From NCBI GenBank assembly GCA_029776255.1, contig JAKOTN010000003.1:1-64000 (forward strand): DNA of 64,000 bases. The letters run 5' to 3'. The notes under the pieces were generated by a model. That model had not been told where the DNA came from. It made no database searches and worked only from the letters and a program-made list of their open reading frames with translations. Numbering within the stretch: position 1 is the first letter of the stretch; the number at the start of each line of letters is the position of its first letter. Source of the stretch: Pseudomonadota bacterium (GTDB lineage: Bacteria > Pseudomonadota > Gammaproteobacteria > Burkholderiales > Rhodocyclaceae). Positions 62,598 through 64,000 of this stretch are shown here, in pieces. The translations under genes and the position numbers were made by a program.

Positions 62598-64000
<1,403 letters not shown>

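Overview
The window reads as the chromosome of a GC-rich betaproteobacterium, most plausibly of the Rhodocyclales. This is inferred from gene content and order (xseB-ispA-dxs-folE2, rpsP-rimM-trmD-rplS, relA/ppk/ppx, exosortase/PEP-CTERM functions, many c-di-GMP proteins). No rRNA, tRNA or CRISPR array was seen.

Bases 1-5059 are accessory DNA and visibly more A+T-rich, especially 2180-4490. The tail of an IS3-family transposase (1-159) abuts what I interpret as a small integron gene-cassette array without a visible integrase. Four same-strand genes or relics each end in an attC-like site with R''/R' core boxes around a long hairpin (880-963, 2076-2146, 4488-4559 and, degenerate, 4992-5059). 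The cassettes carry a PEP-CTERM surface protein, a decayed EcoRV-like restriction-modification pair (methylase broken by a frameshift and a stop, nuclease reduced to an N-terminal stub), an intact single-chain Type IIG-like restriction-modification enzyme, and a DUF3052 protein. This array is the most interesting part of the window.

Bases 5424-12900 hold a membrane protein, a CaiB-type CoA-transferase with an acyl-CoA dehydrogenase, a truncated REP-associated (Y1) transposase, two alpha/beta hydrolases, an MtfA-like peptidase and an EamA transporter. Bases 12877-19080 carry relA, ppk and ppx (stringent response and polyphosphate). Bases 19142-22630 are a four-gene Mla/MCE-type lipid transport operon. 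An acyl-CoA synthetase and an enoyl-CoA hydratase follow, then a membrane GGDEF protein with a degenerate active site but an intact I-site, an EcsC-like protein, a K+ channel, a CYTH-CHAD polyphosphate-related protein, the Mg2+ transporter MgtE and a SulP anion transporter.

Bases 34257-45548 hold aroG and mfd, a haloacid dehalogenase, a VTT-membrane/flavin disulfide reductase fusion, a DUF3047 protein, a TIGR04282 glycosyltransferase and FadH with a TetR regulator. Bases 46146-53729 hold a sulfurtransferase/SpoIIAA-like pair, the isoprenoid genes xseB-ispA-dxs with folE2, and the rpsP-rimM-trmD-rplS operon. Bases 53912-58111 hold a DUF1302 outer-membrane protein, a LolD/MacB-type ATPase, an outer-membrane lipoprotein-sorting protein and an exosortase-associated acyltransferase. 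The window closes with an HDOD-histidine kinase overlapping a receiver-PAS-GGDEF-EAL regulator, and the C-terminal part of uvrA running off the end.

Functional themes are polyphosphate/ppGpp with its counter-ions (relA, ppk, ppx, CYTH-CHAD, mgtE), beta-oxidation-type acyl-CoA metabolism, envelope lipid traffic and c-di-GMP signalling.
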